Shown here: in pieces, positions 17,535 to 26,172 of the stretch
Position numbering within the stretch: position 1 is the stretch's first letter
Layout of the letters: each line of letters begins with the position of its first letter
The notes under the pieces: generated by a model
Told to the model about the DNA's origin: nothing
Databases searched by the model: none
Seen by the model: the letters and a program-made list of their open reading frames with translations, nothing else
Assembly: GCA_001803235.1 (NCBI GenBank)
Contig: MHBL01000116.1
Coordinates: forward strand, 1-64,000
Direction: 5' to 3'
Length of the DNA: 64,000 bases
From: Lentisphaerae bacterium RIFOXYA12_64_32
Lineage (GTDB): Bacteria; Verrucomicrobiota; Lentisphaeria; Oligosphaerales; YB12-FULL-65-16
Position numbers and translations under genes: made by a program

Positions 17535-19615
17535 TGAGTTGTCGGTCCATTTTCTGCCTTCTGCTGGTCGGCCTGGTGCAGGTGCCGCTGTGCGTCGAGG
17601 CCGCTGGGCCGCCGCCCCTGCGCGCGTCGGTGCGGCAGGTCATTATGCGCGGCCGCAATGCGGCGCCGGTCGAGGTCGAGGTCACACTGCGCTGGGACGG
17701 AACACGCCTGCTCGAAGGCTGCCTTGAGTTTGCCGTTCGCGACAACGCCGCTGTGCTGGGCTCGAACCGCAGCGAACCCCTGGCGTTGACCACGGGCGAG
17801 CGCACCTACCGGACCATGCTGCCGCCCCTGGCGCACCAGCCGTACAACCGCCAAGCAGAAGTCGAACTGCGGTTTGTGACGGCAGAGACAACCATCGCGC
17901 TCGGCCGGTTCGCCCTGAACTTTCCCCTACCGACGGAGAGCTCGCTGGTCATGGGCGTGGTTGAAAGCGCGACCGGCACGGTCGGCGAGCCAGCCGAACT
18001 GCTGCTCAACCTGCGGCTGAACCCGTTCATGCCGGAGGACAAGTCCCGCCGCATGACCTTGTCGACGACGCTTGCCCGACTCACGCCCGAGGACCTGGCC
18101 GCCGACCCGCTGGCCCTGTGCGTCTACGATGTGCTCGCGCTGCGGCCGGCCGGGTTCGCCGCGATGCGCGAGAAGCAGCTCGCCGCGGTCCTGCGCTGGG
18201 TCCGGGCCGGCGGCAGCGTCTGCGTGTTTCCCGGCCCGGCAGGCAGCAAGCCGTACCAGGCCCAGTTCCTTCGCGACCTGGCGGCGGGCGCGAAGGACGC
18301 AGACGCAGTGCCAGCCGGCTCGCCCACCGACCACGACGCGTCCGATATTCGGCTCTCCCGCGTTGGGCTGGGACGGGCCGTGGTCATGGCCGCCGAACCG
18401 CGGGACACGGCCGTGTACACGTCCGCCGACTGGCGCTGCGCGGTCTGTTTCCTGTGGAAAGTCCGCGCCGACCAGACGGAGTCCATCCTGCAGACCGGCC
18501 GTTGGGAGCCGCCTCCCGACAAGGATTCCGACCGTTACGATCCCTACGGCAGCGCTTCGTTCGCCCCCCGAACCCTGGCCACCGAGTACTTTCTCCCCGG
18601 TCTGCTGCCGGAGACACTCAGCGTCATGCCGTTCGGCATCACGGTGCTGCTGCTCTTACTGTTCACGTTGGCCATTGGGCCGGGGGATTACTACCTCCTC
18701 GGTTGGCTGCGGCGTCAGCGCTGGACGTGGGTGCTGTTCCCCGTGCTGTGCGTCGGCTTCACGGCCCTGACCGTGCTGCTGGCACGGCATTACCTGGGAA
18801 CCAAGGACTCGCGCCGCGCCCTGGTCGTCGTCGATGTCGACGAACGCGGCGAAATCCTGCGTTCGACCCGGCTCGAAGTCATCCTGACGGCCGGGAACCA
18901 GACGGTCACTACGCCCGTACGGCATGCATGGTTCACGCCAGTGGTGCAGCAGGACATGCAGCAGATGTACTACGGGCCCGGGTACCGGGGCAGATATGCC
19001 GGCAGCGAGGCGGGGGTGCCGGAGTGCAACGGCCGACTGCCGGTCAGTTACGATGTGGTGCAGAGCCTGCGCCAGTGGGCTCCGCAGGTCAACCGGACGC
19101 TGTCCTTCGACGCCGCCGCGCCCGTCCCCGGCCCGGACTGGGCAACGGTCGAGGCGCTGGCCGCGAAAGAATGGGCAACGCCGGCCACGAGCCCCACCGA
19201 GTCGGCACAGTCCGAACCTCCCTACTACCGCCAGTTCCCTGGGGATATCTCCCCCACTGAACGCGCCCGGCAACTGGGACGATTCCTGCTCCTATGGCGG
19301 GAGGGCGGCAAGCTGGTCCGGTTCGACGACGCCGTCCGCACGCACGGCGGTCCGTCCGCCGATTCCCAGATGGCCTACATCGGTCGGTTCTTTGGGATGG
19401 TTCGCGCCTCTTCCGGCCGCGGGTTCTTCTCTGTCGCATCGCAAGTTTCGCCGCTGGCTACGGCCAGCCTCGAGGACCTGAGCGTCGGCGACCCGAGTGA
19501 TCCGACCGAGCGTGTGGTCGTGGTGGTGAGCCGCCAGGGCGACGACTACGTGGCGTACCGGCGACTATACCGCACCGACAGGGTGACGCCGCCCCCACGG
19601 ATCGAGAGCAGATAA
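17534..19615 (+). CDS. Secreted/membrane protein of unknown function, cluster component A
   Basis: The 693-residue protein has a signal peptide (MSCRSIFCLLLVGLVQVPLCVEA), a beta-rich extracytoplasmic domain of about 340 residues, two membrane spans near 363-390 and 398-420 (ITVLLLLLFTLAIGPGDYYL, then a second), and a C-terminal domain. I do not recognise a named family. Its plan (signal peptide, exterior domain, two central spans, C-terminal domain) matches the gene at 22981, so the two are probably paralogues, each encoded beside an ABC-2 transporter. That resembles auxiliary membrane subunits of gliding-type or similar ABC-2 systems (inference). The ATG at 17534 was chosen for the signal peptide; no Shine-Dalgarno is visible because repeat units fill the upstream region. 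Confidence 0.6.
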   Translation: MSCRSIFCLLLVGLVQVPLCVEAAGPPPLRASVRQVIMRGRNAAPVEVEVTLRWDGTRLLEGCLEFAVRDNAAVLGSNRSEPLALTTGERTYRTMLPPLAHQPYNRQAEVELRFVTAETTIALGRFALNFPLPTESSLVMGVVESATGTVGEPAELLLNLRLNPFMPEDKSRRMTLSTTLARLTPEDLAADPLALCVYDVLALRPAGFAAMREKQLAAVLRWVRAGGSVCVFPGPAGSKPYQAQFLRDLAAGAKDADAVPAGSPTDHDASDIRLSRVGLGRAVVMAAEPRDTAVYTSADWRCAVCFLWKVRADQTESILQTGRWEPPPDKDSDRYDPYGSASFAPRTLATEYFLPGLLPETLSVMPFGITVLLLLLFTLAIGPGDYYLLGWLRRQRWTWVLFPVLCVGFTALTVLLARHYLGTKDSRRALVVVDVDERGEILRSTRLEVILTAGNQTVTTPVRHAWFTPVVQQDMQQMYYGPGYRGRYAGSEAGVPECNGRLPVSYDVVQSLRQWAPQVNRTLSFDAAAPVPGPDWATVEALAAKEWATPATSPTESAQSEPPYYRQFPGDISPTERARQLGRFLLLWREGGKLVRFDDAVRTHGGPSADSQMAYIGRFFGMVRASSGRGFFSVASQVSPLATASLEDLSVGDPSDPTERVVVVVSRQGDDYVAYRRLYRTDRVTPPPRIESR

Positions 19616-19652
19616 GTCCAAGGCGGGCGTTGCCAGCAACTCAGAGGTCAGA

Positions 19653-19700
19653 GTGACCCAATGACCCAGTGACTCAGTGACCCAGTGACTCAGTGACTCA
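19653..19700. repeat. Octamer tandem array, reversed orientation
   Basis: Six 8-base units: GTGACCCA, ATGACCCA, GTGACTCA, GTGACCCA, GTGACTCA, GTGACTCA. The unit is the reverse complement of the CTGAGTCA family at 13471 and 17495. It lies between component A and the ABC ATPase, ahead of a GGAGG ribosome site. Confidence 0.85.
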
Positions 19701-19735
19701 GTGACACCCGACACCCAGGACTTTGGAGGCATTTC

Positions 19736-20668
19736 ATGCCGTTTGTGGAAGTCGAGAACTTGCGGGTCTGCTACGGCAAGACCGTGGCGGTGCAGGACAT
19801 CTCGTTCGCGATCCCGCAGGGCGAGGTGTTCGGTTTCATTGGCCCGAACGGGGCCGGCAAAACGACCACCATCAAGGTCCTGGCCACGCTGCTCAAACCG
19901 GACGCCGGGGTGACGCGGATCGACGGGACGGATGTCACGGCCAACCCGCGCCGGATCCGTCACATCATGGGTTACATGCCGGACAACATTGGCGTGTACG
20001 AGGACCTGACGGTCAAGGAATACCTGCACTTCTTCGCCGCAGCGCACCGCATCGGCCTGGACCGACGCCTAACCGTGGTCAACGACGTGCTGAAGCTCAC
20101 AGACCTGGAGGGCAAGCGTGACGCACGGGTCGACGAGCTGTCACGCGGCATGCAGCAGCGGCTCAGTCTCGGCCGCGTGCTGCTGCACGACCCGCAGTTC
20201 CTGCTGCTCGACGAGCCGGCCAGCGGCCTGGACCCGCGCGCACGCATCGAGATCCGCGAAATCCTCAAGGAACTGCGGGGCATGGGTAAGACCATCCTGA
20301 TCTCGAGTCACATCCTGCACGAACTGGCCCAGTTCTGCACCCGGATCGGCATTGTCGAGACCGGGCGCATGGTGGCGCAGGGTTCTCTCGACGAAATCTA
20401 CCGCACCCTCGAACTGACCCGCACGATCCACGTCCAGATCTCCAACCTTACCGACGAACTGCTCGAGAAGATCCGGCAGATCAACGGTGTGGCCTCGGTC
20501 ACGGCCGAGATCGACCGCCTCGCGGTGCAGCTCCGCGAGGAGCAGTTGCCCGTCGAGGGTCTGGCCGAACAGCTCTGGCTACTCGGCGCGCGGCTGTACA
20601 TGTTCCAGCCGCAAGCCATGGATATGGAGACCGTGTTCATGAAACTGACGCAGGGAAAAACAGCGTAG
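19736..20668 (+). CDS. ABC-2-type transporter ATP-binding protein (first pair)
   Basis: The 310-residue ATPase has Walker A GPNGAGKT (residues 36-43), signature LSRGMQQ (135-141), Walker B FLLLDEP (Asp159, Glu160) and an H-loop SSHIL. The ATPase domain ends near residue 220; the tail resembles the extension seen in ABC-2 (CcmA/GldA-like) exporters. It should energise the permease encoded at 20825. GGAGG lies 7 bases before ATG 19736. It is about 40-50 per cent alike by eye to the ATPase at 24767, suggesting duplication of the ATPase-permease pair. Confidence 0.9.
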   Translation: MPFVEVENLRVCYGKTVAVQDISFAIPQGEVFGFIGPNGAGKTTTIKVLATLLKPDAGVTRIDGTDVTANPRRIRHIMGYMPDNIGVYEDLTVKEYLHFFAAAHRIGLDRRLTVVNDVLKLTDLEGKRDARVDELSRGMQQRLSLGRVLLHDPQFLLLDEPASGLDPRARIEIREILKELRGMGKTILISSHILHELAQFCTRIGIVETGRMVAQGSLDEIYRTLELTRTIHVQISNLTDELLEKIRQINGVASVTAEIDRLAVQLREEQLPVEGLAEQLWLLGARLYMFQPQAMDMETVFMKLTQGKTA

Positions 20669-20676
20669 GGGGACGA

Positions 20677-20814
20677 GTGTCGAGGGTCGGGTGTCGAGGG
20701 AAAGAGCAACACCCGATCCGACCGATCAGTCCGATCCGACGGATCCGACAGATCTTCTGCTCTACCCCCGGCCCCTGAACCCTCAACCTTCCACACCCGA
20801 CACCCGACACACAG
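20677..20814. repeat. Heptamer-nonamer-heptamer palindromic spacer
   Basis: 20677-20697 is three 7-base units (GTGTCGA, GGGTCGG, GTGTCGA). 20714-20749 is four 9-base units (CGATCCGAC, CGATCAGTC, CGATCCGAC, GGATCCGAC). 20773-20814 is six 7-base units (CCCTGAA, CCCTCAA, CCTTCCA, CACCCGA, CACCCGA, CACACAG). The outer two are roughly inverted relative to each other, so the spacer can fold into a long imperfect hairpin. It sits between an ATPase gene and its permease. Confidence 0.8.
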
Positions 20815-20824
20815 GAACCGCGTG

Positions 20825-22597
20825 ATGCGTTTACGCCTCAAAGAACCGTTCCCGCTGCTCGCCAAGGAATTGCTTGAGTTGGCGGTGCGGAAGCGTACCT
20901 ACGTCGTGCGCGTGGTCTACGCGCTGGCGCTGTTCGCCATCTTTGCCTACTGCTACTACGATTGGAGCCTGTCCGCCCTCCGGCCCGGCCAGGGCGGCGG
21001 CTCCCCTTTTTCCATGCTCGGCCTGGGGGCGCAGGCGTTCCAGATCATCGTCGGCTGCCAGTTTGCCGCCATCCTGATCTTCCTGCCCGCCTCCATGTCC
21101 GGGGTCATCGCGCACGAGAAGGAGCGCGACACGCTGGCCCTGCTGCTTCTGACCGACCTGCAGCCGGGTGAGATCCTCATCGAGAAGTACCTCAGCCGCC
21201 TGATCCCAATGCTCACCATGCTGCTCGCGTCGCTGCCGCTGATGGCCATCGCGTACTCACTGGGCGGGCTCACGGTCACGGACATCTGCACCGGCGCGTA
21301 CCTGCTGATCCTGACCTGCCTGCAGGTCGGCGCCATCGCCCTGATGGTCTCGGCGTACTCAGGCGGCGTGGTGGGCGCGTTCATCGGCTCGTACGTCATG
21401 ATTGCGGCAGTCTATCTGGCGGTGCCAATGGGCTGTGGCTTGGGTGCGGAGTTCCTTGGGATCGAGGGATTGCGCCACATTCCGGATGAGGCCGAAATAG
21501 CGTTGATCCCTCCGGTCCAATACCTCTACTGGAGCGCCAGAAGCCGATTCGGTGGCGGCCAAATCGCGTTCGTGAGCGCCCTGCTGCGCAGCGTTCCGGT
21601 GCTGGTGTCCATCGTTGTGTTTCTGCTCCTGGCGCGGCGGTATCTGCACCGGCGCCCGTTCGTGCGGCCGCGCAACCTGCTGCTGCGCGTGTGGGAAGAG
21701 GTCGACCCGATGGTGGACTGGGGTGTCGTCCTAATCCGCGAACCGGATACGCTTCCGCACCTGGAGCCGGTCGCGTGGCGCGAGGTCAGCAAGAAGTCGC
21801 TGGGCAAACTGCGCTACCTGATCCGCATCTTCGTACTCCTGGAAGCGCCCATTCTGCTCGTCGGGTTGTTCGTCGTCTCCCAAGGGGCGCCGTCCAGAGA
21901 CGAGGGTGAGGCATTCACCTTCTTCGTGCTGCTGCTGTGCGGCCTGGCGGTGCTGGCCACCTGCATGGCGGCGGTCAACACCATCAGTTCGGAACGGCTC
22001 CACCGCACGCTCGACGCATTGCTGACCACGCCGCTGAGCGGCGCCGAGATTCTGCGCCAGAAGATGCGCGGCGTGTGGCGCCTGGCCCTGGTCTTCATCG
22101 GTCCGCTGGCGACGCTGCTGGTGCTCGAAGTCTGGTGTGAGGGTGCCAAACGCACCGCCTGGGCCGGACCGCGCGATGCGCTCATCGTACTGCTGCAGGC
22201 GCTGCTCTACGTGCCGATGTTCGCCTGGGGCGCGCTGTGGATCAGCCTCAGACTGCGGAACCGACTGACAGCCATGTTCGCGACACTCACCACCGTGGTA
22301 GTGTGGAATGCGCTGCCGGTCGTGGTCGTGCTCGCCGCCGGATTGCTGCAGCGCAACGACTGGCCCACCGACTTGGGGTGGAACATCCTGACACTCAGTC
22401 CTGCCGCCATGCTTTGGGTTGTTGAGACCGGGTACGGAGAGACGGGATACGGGTCGGCTAAGGCGCTCCCTTCCTTCGCTCCCGCACTGCTGCTGGTGTA
22501 TGTCCTGATCCTCCTGTGGTTCCGCTGGCGGTGCCTGAAGTATGCGGACCACTATCTCGGGCGCCTGCCGGACGGGCCGGCCGAGCGGCGGACGTGA
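20825..22597 (+). CDS. ABC-2-type transporter permease (first pair), duplicated
   Basis: This 590-residue integral membrane protein has about twelve spans. Two matching halves each carry the ABC-2 loop motif: HEKERDTLALLLLTDLQPGE (about residues 97-116) and SERLHRTLDALLTTPLSGAE (about 388-407). Most ABC-2 permeases have one such half per chain, so this looks like an internal duplication or a fused heterodimer. It should form an exporter with the ATPase at 19736; the cargo is unknown. AGGA precedes a GTG at 20822 and the ATG at 20825; I chose the ATG for better spacing (8 bases). Confidence 0.8.
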   Translation: MRLRLKEPFPLLAKELLELAVRKRTYVVRVVYALALFAIFAYCYYDWSLSALRPGQGGGSPFSMLGLGAQAFQIIVGCQFAAILIFLPASMSGVIAHEKERDTLALLLLTDLQPGEILIEKYLSRLIPMLTMLLASLPLMAIAYSLGGLTVTDICTGAYLLILTCLQVGAIALMVSAYSGGVVGAFIGSYVMIAAVYLAVPMGCGLGAEFLGIEGLRHIPDEAEIALIPPVQYLYWSARSRFGGGQIAFVSALLRSVPVLVSIVVFLLLARRYLHRRPFVRPRNLLLRVWEEVDPMVDWGVVLIREPDTLPHLEPVAWREVSKKSLGKLRYLIRIFVLLEAPILLVGLFVVSQGAPSRDEGEAFTFFVLLLCGLAVLATCMAAVNTISSERLHRTLDALLTTPLSGAEILRQKMRGVWRLALVFIGPLATLLVLEVWCEGAKRTAWAGPRDALIVLLQALLYVPMFAWGALWISLRLRNRLTAMFATLTTVVVWNALPVVVVLAAGLLQRNDWPTDLGWNILTLSPAAMLWVVETGYGETGYGSAKALPSFAPALLLVYVLILLWFRWRCLKYADHYLGRLPDGPAERRT

Positions 22598-22980
22598 GCC
22601 GAGAGGGCGACGCTGAGCGTCGGGTGTGGCGCCAGGCATGTAGTACCGCGTTTAGGGCGTGTCGATTCAGTGCGGCAGCAGGCCTTCCAGAGTGGCGGGA
22701 GCGGCTCGCTCCCGCATGCCGGACCGAGCCGGTCCGGCCACTTTGGGCGTGGTTGCACATCTGAGGTGGCTAAATCGACACGCCCTTTACGCGGTCCGGG
22801 TTGCGCGTGGCCAACGGGACCGGGGGCCGCCTAAAGGCGGTACTACGAACAGGGGCCGCAGCCCTTTGCGGGGCATCGCACGTTTGAGTCGAGCACGGAC
22901 CCCGCCCCGGTTGCAGCCGCCGCCCTGCACGGCTAAGTTGGCAACTCGGGCACCGAATCGAAGGGAGTCGGGTCGCACAC
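22598..22980. other. Intergenic gap containing a palindromic element
   Basis: The 383-base gap between a permease and component B holds a nested palindromic element (22640-22846), then a GC-rich hairpin (GGGGCCGCAGCCCTTTGCGGGGC-like, about 22853-22875) and about 100 bases of plain sequence. A GGGAG about 13 bases before the GTG at 22981 is the probable ribosome site. No gene is seen. Confidence 0.55.
22640..22846. repeat. Nested palindromic element, copy c with different core
   Basis: Outer repeat GTAGTACCGC (22640-22649) pairs with GCGGTACTAC (22837-22846). Inner ends are AGGGCGTGTCGATTCA (22654-22669) and TAAATCGACACGCCCT (22771-22786). The core has two hairpins, GCGGGAG/CTCCCGC and GCCGGACC/GGTCCGGC, unlike the 24-base core of copies a and b. 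Confidence 0.8.
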
Positions 22981-24744
22981 GTGAAGGCGCGCGTCGCCAT
23001 TCTCTGTCTTCTGCTCTGGGCCGCGGGTGCGGCGGCGGCCGCACCGACGCTCCAGGTCGTCGAGCATATTTGGGGATTCGACGGCAAGGCGGTTCCCGGC
23101 CGGTTCGTGCCGCTCTCCGTGCTGATTGTGAATCCTGGCGTCGCTCCGTTCGAAGGTGTCCTCTCCCTGACGAAGGGCACCGGCCCGGTCAGTCGACAGG
23201 GCGCCGAGTACATCCAGCCGTGCTTTCTCTCGCCCGGTACGAGCCGCTGGGTGCAGTTCTACCCGTTCATCGGCGACGAATGGGGCGACTGGAGTGTGTC
23301 CTGGGGCACGCGCGCCGACGCGCAGTTCGCGCTCAAGAGACCGGAGATGGGGCCGCCGGCCACCGTGCACCTGGTCGATCCCGAGGCGGTGCTGCGCCGC
23401 GACCTGAAGCTGAAGACGTTCCCGGAATCGTTGTTCCCCACCTGCGGTGCGGGTGCCGAAGCCTTGCACGCACTGGCGCTGGACCACGTGCCGCGCTGGG
23501 ACGAGGCACGCCGCCGCGCCTGTCGCGACTGGCTGCTGGCCGGCGGGACGGTGCACCTGATCGCGGGCCCGGACGGCAACGCGCCCCGGTTCACGAGCGA
23601 GTTGGACTGCCTGAATACGCCGCTGGACCAGTTCCATGTCGGTGCGGGAACCGTGCTGCGGCACGGCCGGCCGGTTGACGCCGCGCTCGAGGAAGTTCAG
23701 CACCAGATCCAGGCACGCGCCGCCACGCTGACGCGCGGCAAGAAGATACTGCTCCACCGAGTCGAAGATTACCTCGTTCCCGCCCTGAACCGCCTGGTGC
23801 TGCCGGCACACAACTGGAACCTTATCGAGTTGCTCACCGCTGTCTACGCCTTGCTCGTGACCCTGGTGAGTTTTCTGCTGTTCCGCAAGGCGAAAGGGCA
23901 CTGGCTGCCGCTCGGTGGTCTGCTGGTGCTGGTGGTGGCGTTCAGCGCCGCGTTCGCCCAGGTGGGACGCCAGGGCTATGGCGAGCGGGGTTCCATGTAT
24001 TCATTGACATACGCGCGGGCGCTGGATGCCGGGCGCTACGACGTCACGCAGTGGCTGACCGCGTTTGTCACGCGCGGCGCCCAGTACGCGCTGGCGCACT
24101 CCGCCACGCACAACCTCTACGCCAGCACCCAGGACTACGAGGGGGCGAATGCGGCCATCTGCAGCGGCAAGGACGGAAAGGCATTGGCCGACATCCCCGT
24201 CTTTTCGAAACAATCCTTCCTGCACCGCGGTGCCATGCCCGGTCCCGACCTTGGCCTGCAGGTGATCACCTCGAAAGGCGAAGACACGCTGGAGGCGCTC
24301 ACGTTGGCGCCCGGTCCGGCGTTCCCGCCTGCCCCGGTCGAAATGTGGGTTGTGCACCGCCGAAACGTGTACCCGCTCGCACGAACCCTGGACGGTCGGC
24401 TCGAGGCGTCGATGCCCGCCTGGGGCACGGTCGATCAACTGGTGAACAACGATTCGCTCTACAAAGATCAGTTTGTCCGGCAAACGGGAAACTGGCGCGA
24501 GGAGGGTCCCAGCGATGCCACGGTGCAGAAGGCACTGCGGCGCCTCATCGGCCTGCTCATGGCGCGGAGTCAGGGCGGAACGGAGAGTTTCACCTGGTGC
24601 TTCTCGAACGAGGCGGCGGCGATGGCACCCGACCGCTTTCAGGTGTTTGTGTTCGCACGCAGTCCGGAGAGCTTCGGTGCAACCGGCGGCGTGTTCGGCC
24701 GCGAGCAGGGCTACACACTGTACCATGCGGACCTGTGGCGATGA
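22981..24744 (+). CDS. Secreted/membrane protein of unknown function, cluster component B
   Basis: The 587-residue protein has a signal peptide (ILCLLLWAAGAAAAAPT), an exterior beta-rich domain of about 250 residues, two spans near 279-302 and 306-325 (LLTAVYALLVTLVSFLLF, LGGLLVLVVAFSAAF) and a C-terminal exterior domain. The plan repeats component A at 17534. It is followed 22 bases later by an ABC ATPase gene, so it probably belongs to the second transporter pair. The start is a GTG; no in-frame ATG lies near the signal peptide. The family is not recognised. Confidence 0.6.
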   Translation: MKARVAILCLLLWAAGAAAAAPTLQVVEHIWGFDGKAVPGRFVPLSVLIVNPGVAPFEGVLSLTKGTGPVSRQGAEYIQPCFLSPGTSRWVQFYPFIGDEWGDWSVSWGTRADAQFALKRPEMGPPATVHLVDPEAVLRRDLKLKTFPESLFPTCGAGAEALHALALDHVPRWDEARRRACRDWLLAGGTVHLIAGPDGNAPRFTSELDCLNTPLDQFHVGAGTVLRHGRPVDAALEEVQHQIQARAATLTRGKKILLHRVEDYLVPALNRLVLPAHNWNLIELLTAVYALLVTLVSFLLFRKAKGHWLPLGGLLVLVVAFSAAFAQVGRQGYGERGSMYSLTYARALDAGRYDVTQWLTAFVTRGAQYALAHSATHNLYASTQDYEGANAAICSGKDGKALADIPVFSKQSFLHRGAMPGPDLGLQVITSKGEDTLEALTLAPGPAFPPAPVEMWVVHRRNVYPLARTLDGRLEASMPAWGTVDQLVNNDSLYKDQFVRQTGNWREEGPSDATVQKALRRLIGLLMARSQGGTESFTWCFSNEAAAMAPDRFQVFVFARSPESFGATGGVFGREQGYTLYHADLWR

Positions 24745-24766
24745 ACGCAGTTCAGGAGACAGCCCG

Positions 24767-25783
24767 ATGACCAACGACGCCCAACCCGCGACCGAGGGCG
24801 AGGACCTCGCGATCACGTATAACCCTTGGACCGACGGGACCCAGCCCGCGATCGAGGTCAAAGACCTCGCGTTCGCGTACAAGAACCAGCAGGCGCTGAG
24901 CGGAATCACGTTCACGGTTGCACGCGGATCGATCAACGGCTTTGTCGGACCGAACGGGGCCGGCAAGACCACGACGCTGAAGATCCTGGCCACGCTGCTG
25001 TTGCCGCAGTCGGGCACGGTGCGGATCTTCGGCCGCGACGTGGTGCGCGGCTACAAGGACGTTCGGGGCGGGATCGGGTTCATGCCGGACCACTTCAGTT
25101 CGTACCGGCAGATGACCGTGTTCGAATACCTCGACTTCTTCGCCGCCGCCTACGGCCTGGATCTGGCGCAACGCGACAAGACGGTCACCGACGTGCTGGC
25201 GCTCACCGACCTGACCAGCAGGAAGGAGGATTTCGTGCAGGCCCTGTCGCGCGGCATGCAGCAGCGCCTGAGCCTGGCCCGCGTGCTGGTCAATGACCCC
25301 GACCTGCTGCTGCTCGACGAACCCGCATCCGGGCTCGATCCGCGCGCGCGCATTGAGCTAATGGACATTCTGCAGGAGCTGCGGCGCCTGGGCAAGACGA
25401 TCTTCATCAGTTCGCACATCCTCAGCGAACTGGGCGACCTCTGCGACAGCTTCACCATCATCGATCGCGGCGCGGTGCGCTATGCCGGGCCGGTCGAGGG
25501 TCTGACCGCGCAGACCGATCAGGCGGCGCACTACGTGCTGCACCTGTCCGTCGCCAACGACGAACCGGAAACGCTCCTGCGCGGCCTGGACGGCATGCTC
25601 GCCGTCGACAAGGATGAAGGCAAGCCGCACTATCGGCTGAAGTTCGATCCGGCACGCCTCAGGCCAAACACCGTGCTCAAGGCGGTGCTGGACTGCGGTG
25701 CCGAAGTGGTGACCTGGCAACGCGAAACCGTCGAATTGAAAAAGGCATTCATGGACTTGACGACCCCAGGCGTGGCGCCGTGA
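24767..25783 (+). CDS. ABC-2-type transporter ATP-binding protein (second pair)
   Basis: The 338-residue ATPase has Walker A GPNGAGKT (residues 61-68), signature LSRGMQQ, Walker B LLLLDEP followed by ASGLDPRAR, and H-loop SSHIL. It resembles the ATPase at 19736 closely. The N-terminus is longer than usual because the first strand is tandemly duplicated (QPATEGEDLAITYN then QPAIEVKDLAFAYK). ATG 24767 follows AGGAG by 9 bases; a longer open frame overlapping component B is a shadow. It should pair with the permease at 26173. Confidence 0.9.
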   Translation: MTNDAQPATEGEDLAITYNPWTDGTQPAIEVKDLAFAYKNQQALSGITFTVARGSINGFVGPNGAGKTTTLKILATLLLPQSGTVRIFGRDVVRGYKDVRGGIGFMPDHFSSYRQMTVFEYLDFFAAAYGLDLAQRDKTVTDVLALTDLTSRKEDFVQALSRGMQQRLSLARVLVNDPDLLLLDEPASGLDPRARIELMDILQELRRLGKTIFISSHILSELGDLCDSFTIIDRGAVRYAGPVEGLTAQTDQAAHYVLHLSVANDEPETLLRGLDGMLAVDKDEGKPHYRLKFDPARLRPNTVLKAVLDCGAEVVTWQRETVELKKAFMDLTTPGVAP

Positions 25784-25794
25784 GAACAGGAGGA

Positions 25795-26161
25795 GATTGC
25801 AGATTGCGGATTGTTGATTTTCCCGGTGTAGGGGTTGCGGGCGTGACAATGCACTTTTCGCCGATCTGTGCAGTAGGGACGGCTTGGCGACCCCACCGGC
25901 CTTGCGCCGGTGGTGAAGCAGGTCCAACGGCTAGCCGAGCCGTCTACCACCCCCTCTTCTCCGGGCGGACCGCAGACGCGGTCCGCCCGGAGAAGAGGGA
26001 AATGCGGAGGGGGCGGCGGGCCATTTAGCCAACCGTCCTCCTTCACCACCGGCGCGAGGCCGGTGGGGTCGGGTTATCGCACGGGGCGTCTTTTCAAGGG
26101 CGTTGGCGTACCCCGGAGTTTAGGCGCACCGGGAAAAATCAGCAATCAGCAATCATCAATC
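25795..26161. repeat. Composite palindrome: heptamer arrays around three-hairpin element copy 2
   Basis: The left end is four 7-base units (GATTGCA, GATTGCG, GATTGTT, GATTTTC) plus CCGGTG (25795-25828). The right end is the inverse (CACCGGGAAAAATC then AGCAATC, AGCAATC, ATCAATC; 26127-26161). Inside, 25889-26070 is a three-hairpin element: CCACCGGC/GCCGGTGG around CTTGC (25893-25913), a 22-base-pair central hairpin (25952-25973 with 25978-25999, loop AGAC), and CCACCGGC/GCCGGTGG around GCGAG (26046-26066). It fills the gap between the second ATPase and its permease. Confidence 0.85.
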
Positions 26162-26172
26162 TGAAATACCCC

